Positions 24,896 to 32,341 are shown, numbered from the stretch's first letter. The stretch: DNA of 34,773 nt from Pseudaminobacter soli (ex Li et al. 2025) (GCF_003012705.1 NZ_PXYL01000032.1:1-34773); one strand, 5' to 3'. A program made the numbers and translations. The notes: a model not told the origin generated them from the sequence alone.

Positions 24896-25990
24896 TCACG
24901 GCACTTGCGGCGGCAGCAGATATAGCGTGATAGCAAAGACCGCGTAGACGAATATGAGAAGGACGCCAACGAACCAGGCCGAACGTCCGCCACTTGTGAT
25001 GAACGCCGCGACAAGTGTGGCAACAAAGACCATCACTACCGCGCCGGGCCAGAATTGCAGATCCATTGGCGTCGGTCCGATGGTATAACTAAGAAGCACG
25101 AGCACGGGACCGACGAATAGCGCGATCTGGGACGCGCTACCCAGCGCAATCCCCACACTCAGGTCGAGCCGGTTCCTGCGTGCCGCGGAAAAGGCCACCG
25201 CCATTTCCGCGGTAGCACCGACGAGTGCCACGACAATAAAACCGACAAACGCCTGGCTCATGCCGAAAGTCTCTGCCGTCTTCTGTACCGACTCAACGAA
25301 AATCTCGCTCACTAACGCCACGAAAACCGTTGCTACGGCAAGCGTGACTAGGGCTAGCCCTATCGGCCAGGCAGGTTCGCCCGTTTGCGTGTGCTCTGCG
25401 CCGGAAAAAATTTCGCGATGTGTCTTAAGCGAGAACAGCAGGCCCAATGCATATCCGGCAATCAGCAGGACGGCCAAGGCGACGCTGAGCTTCTGGGTCA
25501 AAGCAGCGCCCGGCAGCAAGTCAGCTTGGGCGATCGCCGAAGGACTTATGAGCGCAATCGTAGCTAGAAAGAGCAAAGCTGCGTGCAGGCGGGCGGTAGG
25601 CCGATTGAACTCTTGGAGATGGTGCTTGAGGCCTCCGAGAAGAAAGGATGCTCCAAGCATGAAAAGCGTGTTGGTAACAATAGCGCCGGCTATGGAGCCT
25701 TTCACCAGCGCATACTCCCCCGCCCGGAGAGCCGCCCCCGCAATGACCAGTTCCGTCAGGTTTCCAAGTGTAGCATTGAGCAGCCCGCCTGCAGCGTCGC
25801 CAGTCTTTTCTGCGACAGATTCGGTAGCATGACTGAGCAAGGCGGCAAGCGGCACGATCGCGAGCACTGAGAGGACGAAAAGAAGCGTGTGCGCGTTGGG
25901 GAGCAGTTGCGCAGCGACCAACGCCACCGGCACAAGTACCAGGAGCCAGAGCAAAGGGTTATGGCGGAGTTCCTTGAGCAGCGGGTCCAT
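24896..25990 (-). CDS. CAX/ChaA-type calcium:proton antiporter
   Basis: A 364-residue cation/proton exchanger with about eleven hydrophobic segments. The first alpha repeat has LLNATLGNLTELVIAGAALR, with the GN-x-x-E core; the second has VALVGATAEMAVAFSAARRN, followed by LSVGIALGSASQIALFVGP. The second repeat has GATAE where plant and yeast CAX proteins carry GNAAE. I recall this variant from rhizobial-type homologues, so it may be normal for the subgroup. It would extrude Ca2+ or Na+ from the cytoplasm using the proton gradient. GAGGAGGG precedes the ATG. The gene follows a truncated potassium channel and a MarC gene on the same strand. Confidence 0.88.
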   Translation of the reverse strand: MDPLLKELRHNPLLWLLVLVPVALVAAQLLPNAHTLLFVLSVLAIVPLAALLSHATESVAEKTGDAAGGLLNATLGNLTELVIAGAALRAGEYALVKGSIAGAIVTNTLFMLGASFLLGGLKHHLQEFNRPTARLHAALLFLATIALISPSAIAQADLLPGAALTQKLSVALAVLLIAGYALGLLFSLKTHREIFSGAEHTQTGEPAWPIGLALVTLAVATVFVALVSEIFVESVQKTAETFGMSQAFVGFIVVALVGATAEMAVAFSAARRNRLDLSVGIALGSASQIALFVGPVLVLLSYTIGPTPMDLQFWPGAVVMVFVATLVAAFITSGGRSAWFVGVLLIFVYAVFAITLYLLPPQVP

Positions 25991-26017
25991 GTTCTACGAC
26001 CCTCCTCTGATTTTTCG

Positions 26018-26158
26018 CTACTGTCGTGCCAATACTCTCCGCAGAACTTCAAAAATGACCGCAGTCGACCACCCGAACAGCAGCACGCCGTTCATCGCGG
26101 TCATTGGGCCCAGCAGCCGCCAACGCTCCACAGGAACAACGTCGCCGTACCCCTGACC
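26018..26158 (-). pseudogene. Potassium-channel C-terminal fragment (filter plus last helix)
   Basis: Directly beyond the MarC stop, in the same frame and with no start codon, the minus strand encodes GQGYGDVVPVERWRLLGPM, then TAMNGVLLFGWSTAVIFEVL and RRVLARQ before a stop at 26018. GYGDVVP is the ion-channel selectivity filter (normally TTVGYGDVVP) and the following helix is the inner pore helix of two-TM channels (Ion_trans_2). The first helix and the pore helix are missing. The break is exactly at the MarC stop codon, so a deletion joined marC to the channel tail, unless the TGA is read through. Confidence 0.7.
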
Positions 26159-26782
26159 TCAACCAGCCATGAATGCCTTGTATCCGGTCAGGGCAAACTT
26201 GATCCCCATCGCGATCACGATCAAGCCCATGTATCGGGTCGCCATGTCATGAGCCAGGCCTGGCCTTTTCGGCTTTTTCGATCGGCGTGCAACCAGCATC
26301 AGCAGTACCCAGGTGATGATCAGGACCACGCATATGCCAGTTAGCGCTGGAAGAGGGATGCCTGTGCGCGAACGCGTCGCCGCCGCGATGGTGATGACCC
26401 CGGTGATGGTACCGGGGCTGGCCGCAAACAGGATCATCGGCGCCAGCGTCGCGCCCGCAGCAGATGGATCGGGACTCTGAGTTGCGGGATCGGGCGCGTT
26501 GTCCGACCTGGATCCGGACAGCATGGTGAAACCAATGAAGGACAGGACGATCCCGCCAGCCACGGAAAACACATCCAGTGGTATGCCGAAGATGTCGAGT
26601 ATCCGAGCGCCCGCAAGCGCCGCGATGATCAGCACCACGGCGATGGTCAGGATCGCCCTTGTCGCATCCGAAACGCGCTGCGCCCCCGTCCGCCCGGCAG
26701 TCAGGCCAGCGAACATCATCGCGCAGACCATGGGATTGACCAGCGAGACGAGGGTGACGATGGCTTGCAGATGGTCTTCCAT
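26159..26782 (-). CDS. MarC-family integral membrane protein
   Basis: A 207-residue six-helix protein of the MarC family (PF01914), proteins of uncertain function once wrongly tied to multiple antibiotic resistance. The N-terminal helix reads HLQAIVTLVSLVNPMVCAMM with the family's NP motif, helix 2-3 has LIIAALAGARILDIFGIPLD, and GGIVLSFIGFTMLSG follows. The end, ATRYMGLIVIAMGIKFALTG and YKAF, is the normal family terminus, so the protein appears complete. The start at 26782 is chosen over upstream ATGs because residues before it lack membrane or family character. A channel scrap lies immediately downstream. Confidence 0.82.
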   Translation of the reverse strand: MEDHLQAIVTLVSLVNPMVCAMMFAGLTAGRTGAQRVSDATRAILTIAVVLIIAALAGARILDIFGIPLDVFSVAGGIVLSFIGFTMLSGSRSDNAPDPATQSPDPSAAGATLAPMILFAASPGTITGVITIAAATRSRTGIPLPALTGICVVLIITWVLLMLVARRSKKPKRPGLAHDMATRYMGLIVIAMGIKFALTGYKAFMAG

Positions 26783-26943
26783 CGGACGCCCGCACCTTTG
26801 AGTGGATCTGGACATTGGACATTTATGGCGGATGTCAAACGAAGCTATGCCGGCGACCATGGATCAAAATGGATAGCTGAGCAAAATTCCCTGACAGCCT
26901 TGGAGAAAGGGACCCGGATTGGGAACGCACCTCGGTGAGGTTG

Positions 26944-27261
26944 TCATTTCAGCACAAGATTGCGCACGATCTGTACCATCGCGCCGTCGCGAGCATCTCC
27001 TGTTCGTTTGCCGCTCGACGCTTGGAGCCAGGACTCATTCATGATGCGTCGAATTTCCTCGTCGGATTCGACCACGCCCGCAGCGTTGAAATCTTCGCGA
27101 ATTTTGCTAGCCACGTCGCAGTAATCAAACGCGCGCATGCCGAGATCGGTCGAATAGGCGTCAGCGCTTTCGCCCACGAGCCCCAATTTTTCCGCCGCCC
27201 ACATCCCAAGGAGTATGTTGCGGCGCACTATTCGCAGGGTGTTTTCATCGAGGTTGGGCAT
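26944..27261 (-). CDS. DUF1476 protein, paralogue of ATPase inhibitor zeta subunit
   Basis: A 105-residue protein of DUF1476 (PF07345), the alphaproteobacterial F1-ATPase zeta inhibitor. The conserved centre is RRNILLGMWAAEKLGLVGES, followed by an acidic helix ending REDFNAAGVVESDEEIRRIM. The paracoccal zeta subunit has an inhibitory N-terminal stretch of about 30 residues (DDREKAFENKFAHDEE type); here only about 12 residues precede the core. There is also a basic C-terminal extension (SSGKRTGDARDGAMVQIVRN). It is therefore an atypical paralogue whose inhibitory function is doubtful. It could be a regulator, or a decaying copy. Confidence 0.7.
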   Translation of the reverse strand: MPNLDENTLRIVRRNILLGMWAAEKLGLVGESADAYSTDLGMRAFDYCDVASKIREDFNAAGVVESDEEIRRIMNESWLQASSGKRTGDARDGAMVQIVRNLVLK

Positions 27262-27540
27262 TGCAAATGCACCTAGCTGGCTCGGCTCACGTCACAATCA
27301 GTCACGGCCGCCATCTTACTCATCATCGTCGAAGTCGTCGTCCGAGTCCACGAATTTCAGCCATAATGGTCGCACGGTAGGTGGCAGGACACTCAATTGC
27401 CGCTTGCATGTCCGTGACAGGCTGCGCCGCCTAATCGACTGGCCACGGCCCTATTACACAAAGAACGCGGACCGCTGACCAGTAATCCTCTGGGGCTAAC
27501 ACCAATGACGCGTGTGGTCGAATAGGGCGTCTCGAAATGC
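27262..27540. other. Intergenic region containing a copied GRT-V-GGRT coding scrap
   Basis: No intact gene is supported. Bases 27368-27391 match 30205-30228 at 22 of 24 positions; in both places the plus frame reads GRT-x-GGRT. At 30205 this is part of the small secreted protein. Here it is embedded in a frame with no recognisable signal peptide, so it looks like a decayed relative. Confidence 0.4.
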
Positions 27541-28740
27541 CTAACGCGAGCGCATGACAGTGCTGCTCAGCGCTGCGATGGCCATAATGGTTAGGACCAC
27601 GACTGCGCCAAAGAACAGCCCGTCATAACCAAAGCCTGAAACTGCCGGCGTGCTGAGCAAAGGAGAGCAGAACTGCCCGATGAAAACCGAGGCCGTCAGA
27701 ATACCGCCTGCCACCCCTCGTCGATGTGATGGCGCAAGATTGAGCGTTATGGTGACGAAGGTGGGCGAGACAAATGCGTAACCTGCGCCGATCGAGGCAG
27801 CGCCGGCAAATGTCAGGAACAACGGTGGCGACAGGACCAGCAGTAGAAAGCCGATCGCCATAGCGGCATACCCAAACGCAAAGACGCCTGCATAGCCGAT
27901 AGTACGTTGAATGCGCGTGTAGAGCAGCGCCAGGCAGCCGCCGGCCAGCATCAGGATGCTTAGGGTCATGCCCGTCAACGTGGCGCTGTGATAGCCCCGG
28001 GCATCCAGAAAGAACGGCAACTGCGTTGGCATGATAAAGAAGATCATGTTGGTCAGCGACTGAACAGCCATCAGGCCCATGAAAAGCAGACGCCTGCGAA
28101 CGGGCTCCCCGGTCCCAGTCTCGTGGCCGGCTTGCCGGATAGGTAAGGTTCGGCGCGGCTCAACGATCGCCATCCACGTCAACGGCAGTACCAGAACCGC
28201 CAGTCCATACACGCCGAAAGCCAGACGTGGCGATATTGCCGCAACCGAGCCGGCCAGGAGGATGAATACCAGACCACCAAAGTTTCGCGCCGAAATCTGC
28301 AATCCGGTCAGCGCGCTTCTGGTCTCGCCGGTAAAATAATCGCCGATCAGGGCGGTTTGCGCGGTCATGATGAACGCAACCGCAACTCCCAGAATCATGC
28401 GGCTCATGAAGATCGTCGGGAGATCTGGCAGGTACAGCCCGGCGCTTCCCGAAACAACGAACAGCAAGATGCCGGTGAGCAGCAGGAATCGACGTCCAAA
28501 CCGATCGACCGCAAGACCTGTGAGCGGAGCTAGCAGGGCAATGCTCAATGATGGTGCGGGAACCAACAGTCGCGTCAGCATCGCCGCGTGAGGGTCGTCC
28601 GCAAAGAGATGCTGCAATCCCGGCAGTGCCGGGCTGATCGTTGCGTTTGCCATAACCGTCAGTGTTGCCGCCATCAAAAGCGCTACCGCCCGACTGTCCC
28701 GCCAGACCCTTGTTTCCGTGACATCCACTACGCTTGTCAT
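27541..28740 (-). CDS. MFS transporter
   Basis: A 399-residue permease with about twelve helices. Loop 2-3 has LTGLAVDRFGRRFLLLTGIL, the G-x-x-x-D-R-x-G-R-R motif A of the family. Helix 4 has MSRMILGVAVAFIMTAQTAL, and a second-half motif, SPTFVTITLNLAPSHRRGVA, follows. The first helix has an ATISPALPGLQHLF segment. The ATG at 28740 has AGAGGGA upstream; an ATG at 28767 lacks a ribosome site. The divergent MerR gene and a 19-base-spaced promoter strongly suggest induction by a ligand of that regulator. Substrate unknown, probably a toxic small molecule. Confidence 0.88.
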   Translation of the reverse strand: MTSVVDVTETRVWRDSRAVALLMAATLTVMANATISPALPGLQHLFADDPHAAMLTRLLVPAPSLSIALLAPLTGLAVDRFGRRFLLLTGILLFVVSGSAGLYLPDLPTIFMSRMILGVAVAFIMTAQTALIGDYFTGETRSALTGLQISARNFGGLVFILLAGSVAAISPRLAFGVYGLAVLVLPLTWMAIVEPRRTLPIRQAGHETGTGEPVRRRLLFMGLMAVQSLTNMIFFIMPTQLPFFLDARGYHSATLTGMTLSILMLAGGCLALLYTRIQRTIGYAGVFAFGYAAMAIGFLLLVLSPPLFLTFAGAASIGAGYAFVSPTFVTITLNLAPSHRRGVAGGILTASVFIGQFCSPLLSTPAVSGFGYDGLFFGAVVVLTIMAIAALSSTVMRSR

Positions 28741-28775
28741 CGTCGTCCCTCTTGCTGAACTCGTCATTGTGAGGG

Positions 28776-28806
28776 AGGCTACGACTTCAAGCCAACTTGA
28801 GGTCAA
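28776..28806 (-). promoter_or_regulatory. MerR-type promoter of the MFS gene (19-base spacer and dyad)
   Basis: On the minus strand a -35 TTGACC (28806-28801) and a -10 TAGCCT (28781-28776) are separated by exactly 19 bases (28782-28800). Between and across them lies a dyad, ACTTCAAG (28784-28791) and CTTGAGGT (28796-28803), with one mismatch. A long 19-base spacer with a central dyad is the signature of promoters activated by MerR-family twisting. The dyad resembles the SoxR box half-sites. Confidence 0.65.
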
Positions 28807-28808
28807 GC

Positions 28809-29249
28809 ATGAAAATGATGGATATCGGCGAGGTCGCGGATCGCTCCGGCGTCCCCCCTTCAACGCTGCGGTATTACGAGGAACTCGGCTTGATCCGCTC
28901 CGTTGGCAGGCGCGGATTGCGCCGGCAGTTCGATGCGGACGAGCTGTTGAAGCTCTCTCTGATCGCCCTTGGCAGAGCAGCCGGCTTCTCGCTTGTGGAG
29001 ATTGCGGCCATGTTCGGGCAGGATGGCCAGCTTGATATGCCGCGCGACGAGCTGCGCGCCAGAGCGGACGACCTGCAGCGGCAGATGGCAAAGCTCCGTG
29101 TGTTGCGTGACACGCTCCGGCATGTTGCCGACTGCAAGGCGCCGAGCCACTTGGAATGCCCGACTTTCCGTAAGCTCATGAAGGCAGCATCGCGCACGAC
29201 AGAACCTAGGAAGCTGCCCGCAAGAACCGGGGCGGAGCGGCGCCGCTAA
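28809..29249 (+). CDS. MerR-family transcriptional regulator
   Basis: A 146-residue MerR protein. The winged helix-turn-helix reads DIGEVADRSGVPPSTLRYYE, then GLRRQFDADELLKLSLIALG. A dimerisation coiled coil (ELRARADDLQRQMAKLRVLR) is followed by a C-terminal segment with two cysteines, DCKAPSHLECPTF, which is not the C-x2-C-x-C-x5-C cluster of SoxR and not a clear metal loop. The start at 28809 has GAGGT six bases upstream; a TTG at 28797 is an unlikely alternative. It most probably activates the divergent MFS exporter. Inducer unknown. Confidence 0.88.
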   Translation: MKMMDIGEVADRSGVPPSTLRYYEELGLIRSVGRRGLRRQFDADELLKLSLIALGRAAGFSLVEIAAMFGQDGQLDMPRDELRARADDLQRQMAKLRVLRDTLRHVADCKAPSHLECPTFRKLMKAASRTTEPRKLPARTGAERRR

Positions 29250-29342
29250 GTCACGCGGAGAGCTGTTGCGAGTGTGAGGACAAGGTGAAACGGAGCCCGA
29301 CGTGGCCGGCTCAAGCGTGCGTCGCAACAACGGGGGGCGACT

Positions 29343-29453
29343 GCCCGCAACGACGGGTTCGGCTTTCAGCTCGTGCCCTGGCACCCGGTGATCGACAAGC
29401 GCCTCGGTCAGCCTTTCAGCGGCGTGATGCGTGACGACGGTGGCATCGAATGA
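29343..29453 (+). pseudogene. Relaxase (DUF3363-type) C-terminal scrap
   Basis: A plus frame encodes ARNDGFGFQLVPWHPVIDKR, then LGQPFSGVMRDDGGIE and a stop. The pattern LVPWxPVI-x-x-LGQ followed by GGG/DDGG resembles the tail of DUF3363-containing conjugative relaxases. No start or upstream domain is present. If right, it is a trace of a former conjugative element. Confidence 0.4.
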
Positions 29454-30099
29454 AGCCTAGGCAGACAGCCGAGGCTTGGTTTGTGAACCTGTGGATACCG
29501 CGGGTTGGTGATGGCCCGGAACCAACATTGGCGTTGAAGCCGGAAAGCGGACCTTCCGCTTCTCGCCCCATGTCGGTCGTTGAGGGCATCTTTGCCACTG
29601 CCCGAAAGCGGCCATTACCGAGAGCGAGTCTGCAAGTCGATGTTTGCTGCCAGACAACTGCAGGGCCATCTCCCGGCGGTTCTGCCCGCATCCGAAGAAG
29701 CACATGCCCCGCGGGCCGACGGCTCGTCTCACACCCAGGAGTGCCGATTAAGCGAATGCCGGCGCTCCTGGCCATGTTTCGGCGGTTATTGCGGCCGCGG
29801 ATTCTAACGCAACTCGGTGCACAAGGCCGCTATCCCATCAGTGTACGCCTCACCAGTCCGCAGTGTCCGCAGACGAACTCGAGCCAAACTGTCCCCGCGA
29901 ATAAGCTGGTTCACTGCCTGAACTGTACGCTCCGCTTCCCTGGGCTGGCGTTTTTCGTACTTCAGGAACCTGATTCCAGTTCGATCGTTTGAAACCAATC
30001 AAATGGCTAAAATCGCGACCGTCGGCTTCCAAACGGCGGGGTGGCGTACTGGCGCGCCCAGGTGCATTTTGCGAAATCAAGGCTAAGGAGGTGACGGCT
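29454..30099. other. Gene-poor stretch
   Basis: Overlapping open frames exist on both strands but none shows a family, a ribosome site or protein-like composition. A small dyad, AAGCGGA (29545-29551) and TCCGCTT (29555-29561), is present. No gene is called here. Confidence 0.5.
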
Positions 30100-30336
30100 A
30101 TGCGCACGTTGCTTTTCTCGCTTTCCATAAGCCTCATGGCTCTTACGTCGACGACGGGAGTTGGCGGTGCAACAGGGGTCACGGCTCCCGCCAATTACCA
30201 GGACGGTCGCACGATAGGTGGTAGGACATACGGCAAGACATACAAAAGAACCCACGGCATGTCGCGCACCCGACCGACTCACCCAAACGTGAATGCCGCA
30301 GATCGTCCCCACGCACACGGCCGCAATCTCCATTGA
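30100..30336 (+). CDS. Small secreted protein, Thr/His/Arg-rich
   Basis: A 78-residue protein preceded by an excellent ribosome site (AGGAGGTG, seven bases from the ATG). The N-terminus MRTLLFSLSISLMALTSTTG is a Sec-type signal. The mature part begins around ATGVTAPANYQDGRTIGGRT and is rich in Thr, His, Arg and Gly, ending DRPHAHGRNLH. I do not recognise a family. The GRTIGGRT segment recurs, with two base changes, at 27368-27391. It stands alone, with no obvious operon partner. Signal and ribosome site make it a likely real gene; a basic periplasmic peptide is the furthest the sequence allows. Confidence 0.6.
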   Translation: MRTLLFSLSISLMALTSTTGVGGATGVTAPANYQDGRTIGGRTYGKTYKRTHGMSRTRPTHPNVNAADRPHAHGRNLH

Positions 30337-30446
30337 AGCTGGCGCGACTTCTGGCGTGCCGCAACCGTACTGAATTCTCGGTGCTGAAGATCGTCGGCTG
30401 CTCCGGCCACCCCCCGTAATGCGAAGCGCGCGCACAAAAATGATAG

Positions 30447-30635
30447 TCACGCTCTCCCGATCGTCTCCGTATCTTCACAGAGCCCGCGCTCGAGTTTCAA
30501 ATAGCCAGCCGCAAGAAGGCATTCGGCATAACGGCTGCCGCGGCTTCCTTCAAGTCGACGCCACATGCAGATGCAAGCCAGGCGTTCATCGGTAGCGAGC
30601 GGAACAACTATAAAGCGATCACGTATGTCGGGCAT
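30447..30635 (-). CDS. Hypothetical small protein
   Basis: A 62-residue minus-strand ORF starting MPDIRDRFIVVPLATDERLA and ending LCEDTETIGRA. GAGAGGA lies upstream of the ATG. The order of hydrophobic strand, WRRLEGSRGSRYAECLLAAG helix and acidic tail is protein-like. No family recognised, no signal peptide, no clear partner. It may be genuine or chance. Confidence 0.35.
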   Translation of the reverse strand: MPDIRDRFIVVPLATDERLACICMWRRLEGSRGSRYAECLLAAGYLKLERGLCEDTETIGRA

Positions 30636-31263
30636 CTCAAATCCTCTCGACAGAACAGAGATCAGCATCGCCGAGAGTGGTAGTTCTTCTGTTTTGTCAG
30701 CGGATAGACATTACGGCCGCTCCGATGCTTGCTGAGGCAGCTCGCAGTCAGCCCATCCTGAAACCATAGATATTACGCCAGGAGTTTCTGGCATCGGCTA
30801 GTATTGACCAAGTCATAGCGGACACCAATACCGCCGCGCAGATTGCAGCATGCGCACGAATTTTCATTCCCCAAGCCCCTCCCAAGGCTATACATCGCCA
30901 ATTTCAATCTCCTTTTCTTAAAGCAAGATACGCGCTGCTCGGGTGGCCGCGCTGGCCTTAAAGATAATCTCCTCCACCTCAACGTTCGGGAAATCCCTTC
31001 AAAGGTCCGGAATCGGTAAAATCGGGAGCGCCGGCAGCGAGACGGAGCGGCATTGAAATCGTTTTCCATGACCTGACGATTGAATCGGTGATAACTAGAC
31101 TGCTTCTGTTCTCGGGAAAGACACATTCCCCGCAGGTATGCGGCCGGCCTTGATGCCTCGGGCGGGCGGCACCTTTATGAAGTGAACTCAAGAACGTCCC
31201 GTTCCAGGGAACTTTCTTGTTCGCGATGCGTTCGCTCGCAACGTCCGATTGAGGGCCAGCCCT
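30636..31263. other. Intergenic region, nothing recognised
   Basis: No supported gene, terminator or element was found between the small minus ORF and the tandem duplication; open frames here lack ribosome sites and family features. Confidence 0.5.
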
Positions 31264-31600
31264 CACGATCATCGCGCGGAGGCCCATCCTCCCCACGATC
31301 ATTGCTAGGCCTAGAGCTCCCGACGGACAATTTCCCTTGGAGAAGACAATGAGACACTACCTCTCAACACTCGCTTGTTCGGGATTGCTGGGCATAGGAG
31401 CGCTCATCGGCACTTCTGCTTTAAGGCCCAACCCCACGATCATCGCATCGAGATCCAACCCCCACGATCATCGCAGGCCTTGAGCTCCACGGACAACTTT
31501 CCATGGAGACGACATTGAGACGCACCCTCGCAACACTCGCATGCTCAGGGTTGCTGGGCATTGCAGCGCTCTATAGCACTCCCGCGTATTCCGCGAGCAT
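31264..31600 (+). repeat. Degenerate tandem duplication of a leader and signal-peptide region
   Basis: Two units of about 166-171 bases (from 31264 and from 31435) align along their length. Each begins with two copies of a CACGATCAT-type 12-mer (31264-31275 and 31294-31305; 31435-31446 and 31463-31474). Next comes a GAGCTCC/ACGGACAA segment, then a GGAGA ribosome site, a start codon (31349 and 31515), and a coding part for TLACSGLLGI. Similarity falls away after about 31590. The second unit continues into the full-length Gly/His/Phe-rich gene; the first ends early. Confidence 0.75.
31349..31483 (+). pseudogene. Truncated upstream copy of the Gly/His/Phe-rich gene
   Basis: The ATG at 31349, six bases after GGAG, encodes MRHYLSTLACSGLLGIGALI, then GTSALRPNPTIIASRS, ending after 44 residues at 31483. 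The first 24 residues match the signal peptide of the gene at 31515; then the frame runs into the duplicated leader. It could still be translated as a short exported peptide, but it looks like the abortive product of the tandem duplication. Confidence 0.6.
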
Positions 31601-32120
31601 TCCTAGCCCACTTTCCGCAGTGCCCGCAGCAGGTGCACAGACATGGGATCATCCCTGCACCGCCGCAGCCTGCCAAGGCCGGTTTGAGTCAGCCGTGCTA
31701 GTGCGCACTCCTGGTGATTCTGGCGGCGGAGCGCAACTCGCCCGCGGCGGCATGGGCGGCGGCGGTCATGGGATGGGCGGCGGCTTCATGATGCACGGCG
31801 GTGGCGGCTTCGGCGGCTTCCACGGCGGCGGCCCCTTCCACGGTGGTCGGTTCTTCCACGGCGGTGGCTCCTTCCACGGCGGTGGACCCTTCCATGGCTT
31901 TGGCGGCTTCCACGGCATGGGCGGCGGCTTCCACCGCGGCTTCCCCGCCATGGGCTTCCACGGCATGGGTGGCTTCCAAGGCTTCCGCGGTGAAGACTTC
32001 CGTGGTTTCCACGGTTTCCACGGTTTCCGCGGTTTCCGCGGTGAGCGCTTCCGTGATGGCCGCTTCTTCCATCATCGGCGCTTCTTCCGTGACCACGACA
32101 ACGTCTTCTTTCCGGGCTAG
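31515..32120 (+). CDS. Secreted Gly/His/Phe-rich repetitive protein
   Basis: About 201 residues. The signal peptide LRRTLATLACSGLLGIAALY (first residue read as Met) is followed by a linker with two cysteines (HPCTAAACQGRF). A long low-complexity tract of FHGGG, FHGMGG and FRGF units follows, turning Arg-rich (FRGERFRDGRFFHHRRFF). I choose the TTG at 31515 because the duplicated upstream unit has ATG at the matching position with the same GGAG site; an ATG at 31503 has no ribosome site. The His/Gly content suggests metal binding or an extracellular matrix role, but no function is known to me. The stop at 32120 is probably premature: an aromatic tail continues in another frame. Confidence 0.65.
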   Translation: MRRTLATLACSGLLGIAALYSTPAYSASIPSPLSAVPAAGAQTWDHPCTAAACQGRFESAVLVRTPGDSGGGAQLARGGMGGGGHGMGGGFMMHGGGGFGGFHGGGPFHGGRFFHGGGSFHGGGPFHGFGGFHGMGGGFHRGFPAMGFHGMGGFQGFRGEDFRGFHGFHGFRGFRGERFRDGRFFHHRRFFRDHDNVFFPG

Positions 32121-32239
32121 GCGTGCCGTGGTGGTATTCTTCCTACTGTGATCCCTGGGTCTACCGCTACTATGGCACCTGCCATCCGGGACACTATGCG
32201 GGACCAAAAGCGGACTTTCTCCCGGACCAGCACTTCTGA
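32121..32239 (+). pseudogene. Displaced aromatic C-terminus of the Gly/His/Phe-rich protein
   Basis: One frame over from the preceding gene, the sequence reads GVPWWYSSYCDPWVYRYYG, then TCHPGHYAGPKADFLPDQHF and a stop at 32239. The Trp/Tyr/Cys-rich composition is the kind of ending such secreted His/Gly proteins have, and it follows on directly if one base is missing in the CTTCTTT run near 32106-32111. A sequencing error or a natural frameshift could explain it. Confidence 0.5.
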
Positions 32240-32341
32240 CCCGAAGGGGTCGCTCGACCATTTCTTGGCGAAAGATGGTCCGAACTCATAGCGGATGCCG
32301 GAAGTATTCGTGTTCAGTGCAAAGAGACCGACCCGAAGTGG

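Noticed and set aside
28809-29249. SoxR identity for the MerR regulator
   Set aside because: The dyad resembles a SoxR box, but the protein lacks the four-cysteine iron-sulphur cluster motif.
29416-29992. ORFs of 119 and 180 residues on opposite strands
   Set aside because: No signals or recognisable domains; composition is that of GC-rich non-coding sequence.
31264-31474. CRISPR-like direct repeats (four 12-mers)
   Set aside because: They are only 12 bases long, arise from a two-unit tandem duplication, and no cas genes are present.
31698-32261. 187-residue minus-strand ORF rich in Ala/Glu/Val
   Set aside because: It is the complement of the Gly/His/Phe-rich coding repeat and has no start signals; low complexity explains its length.
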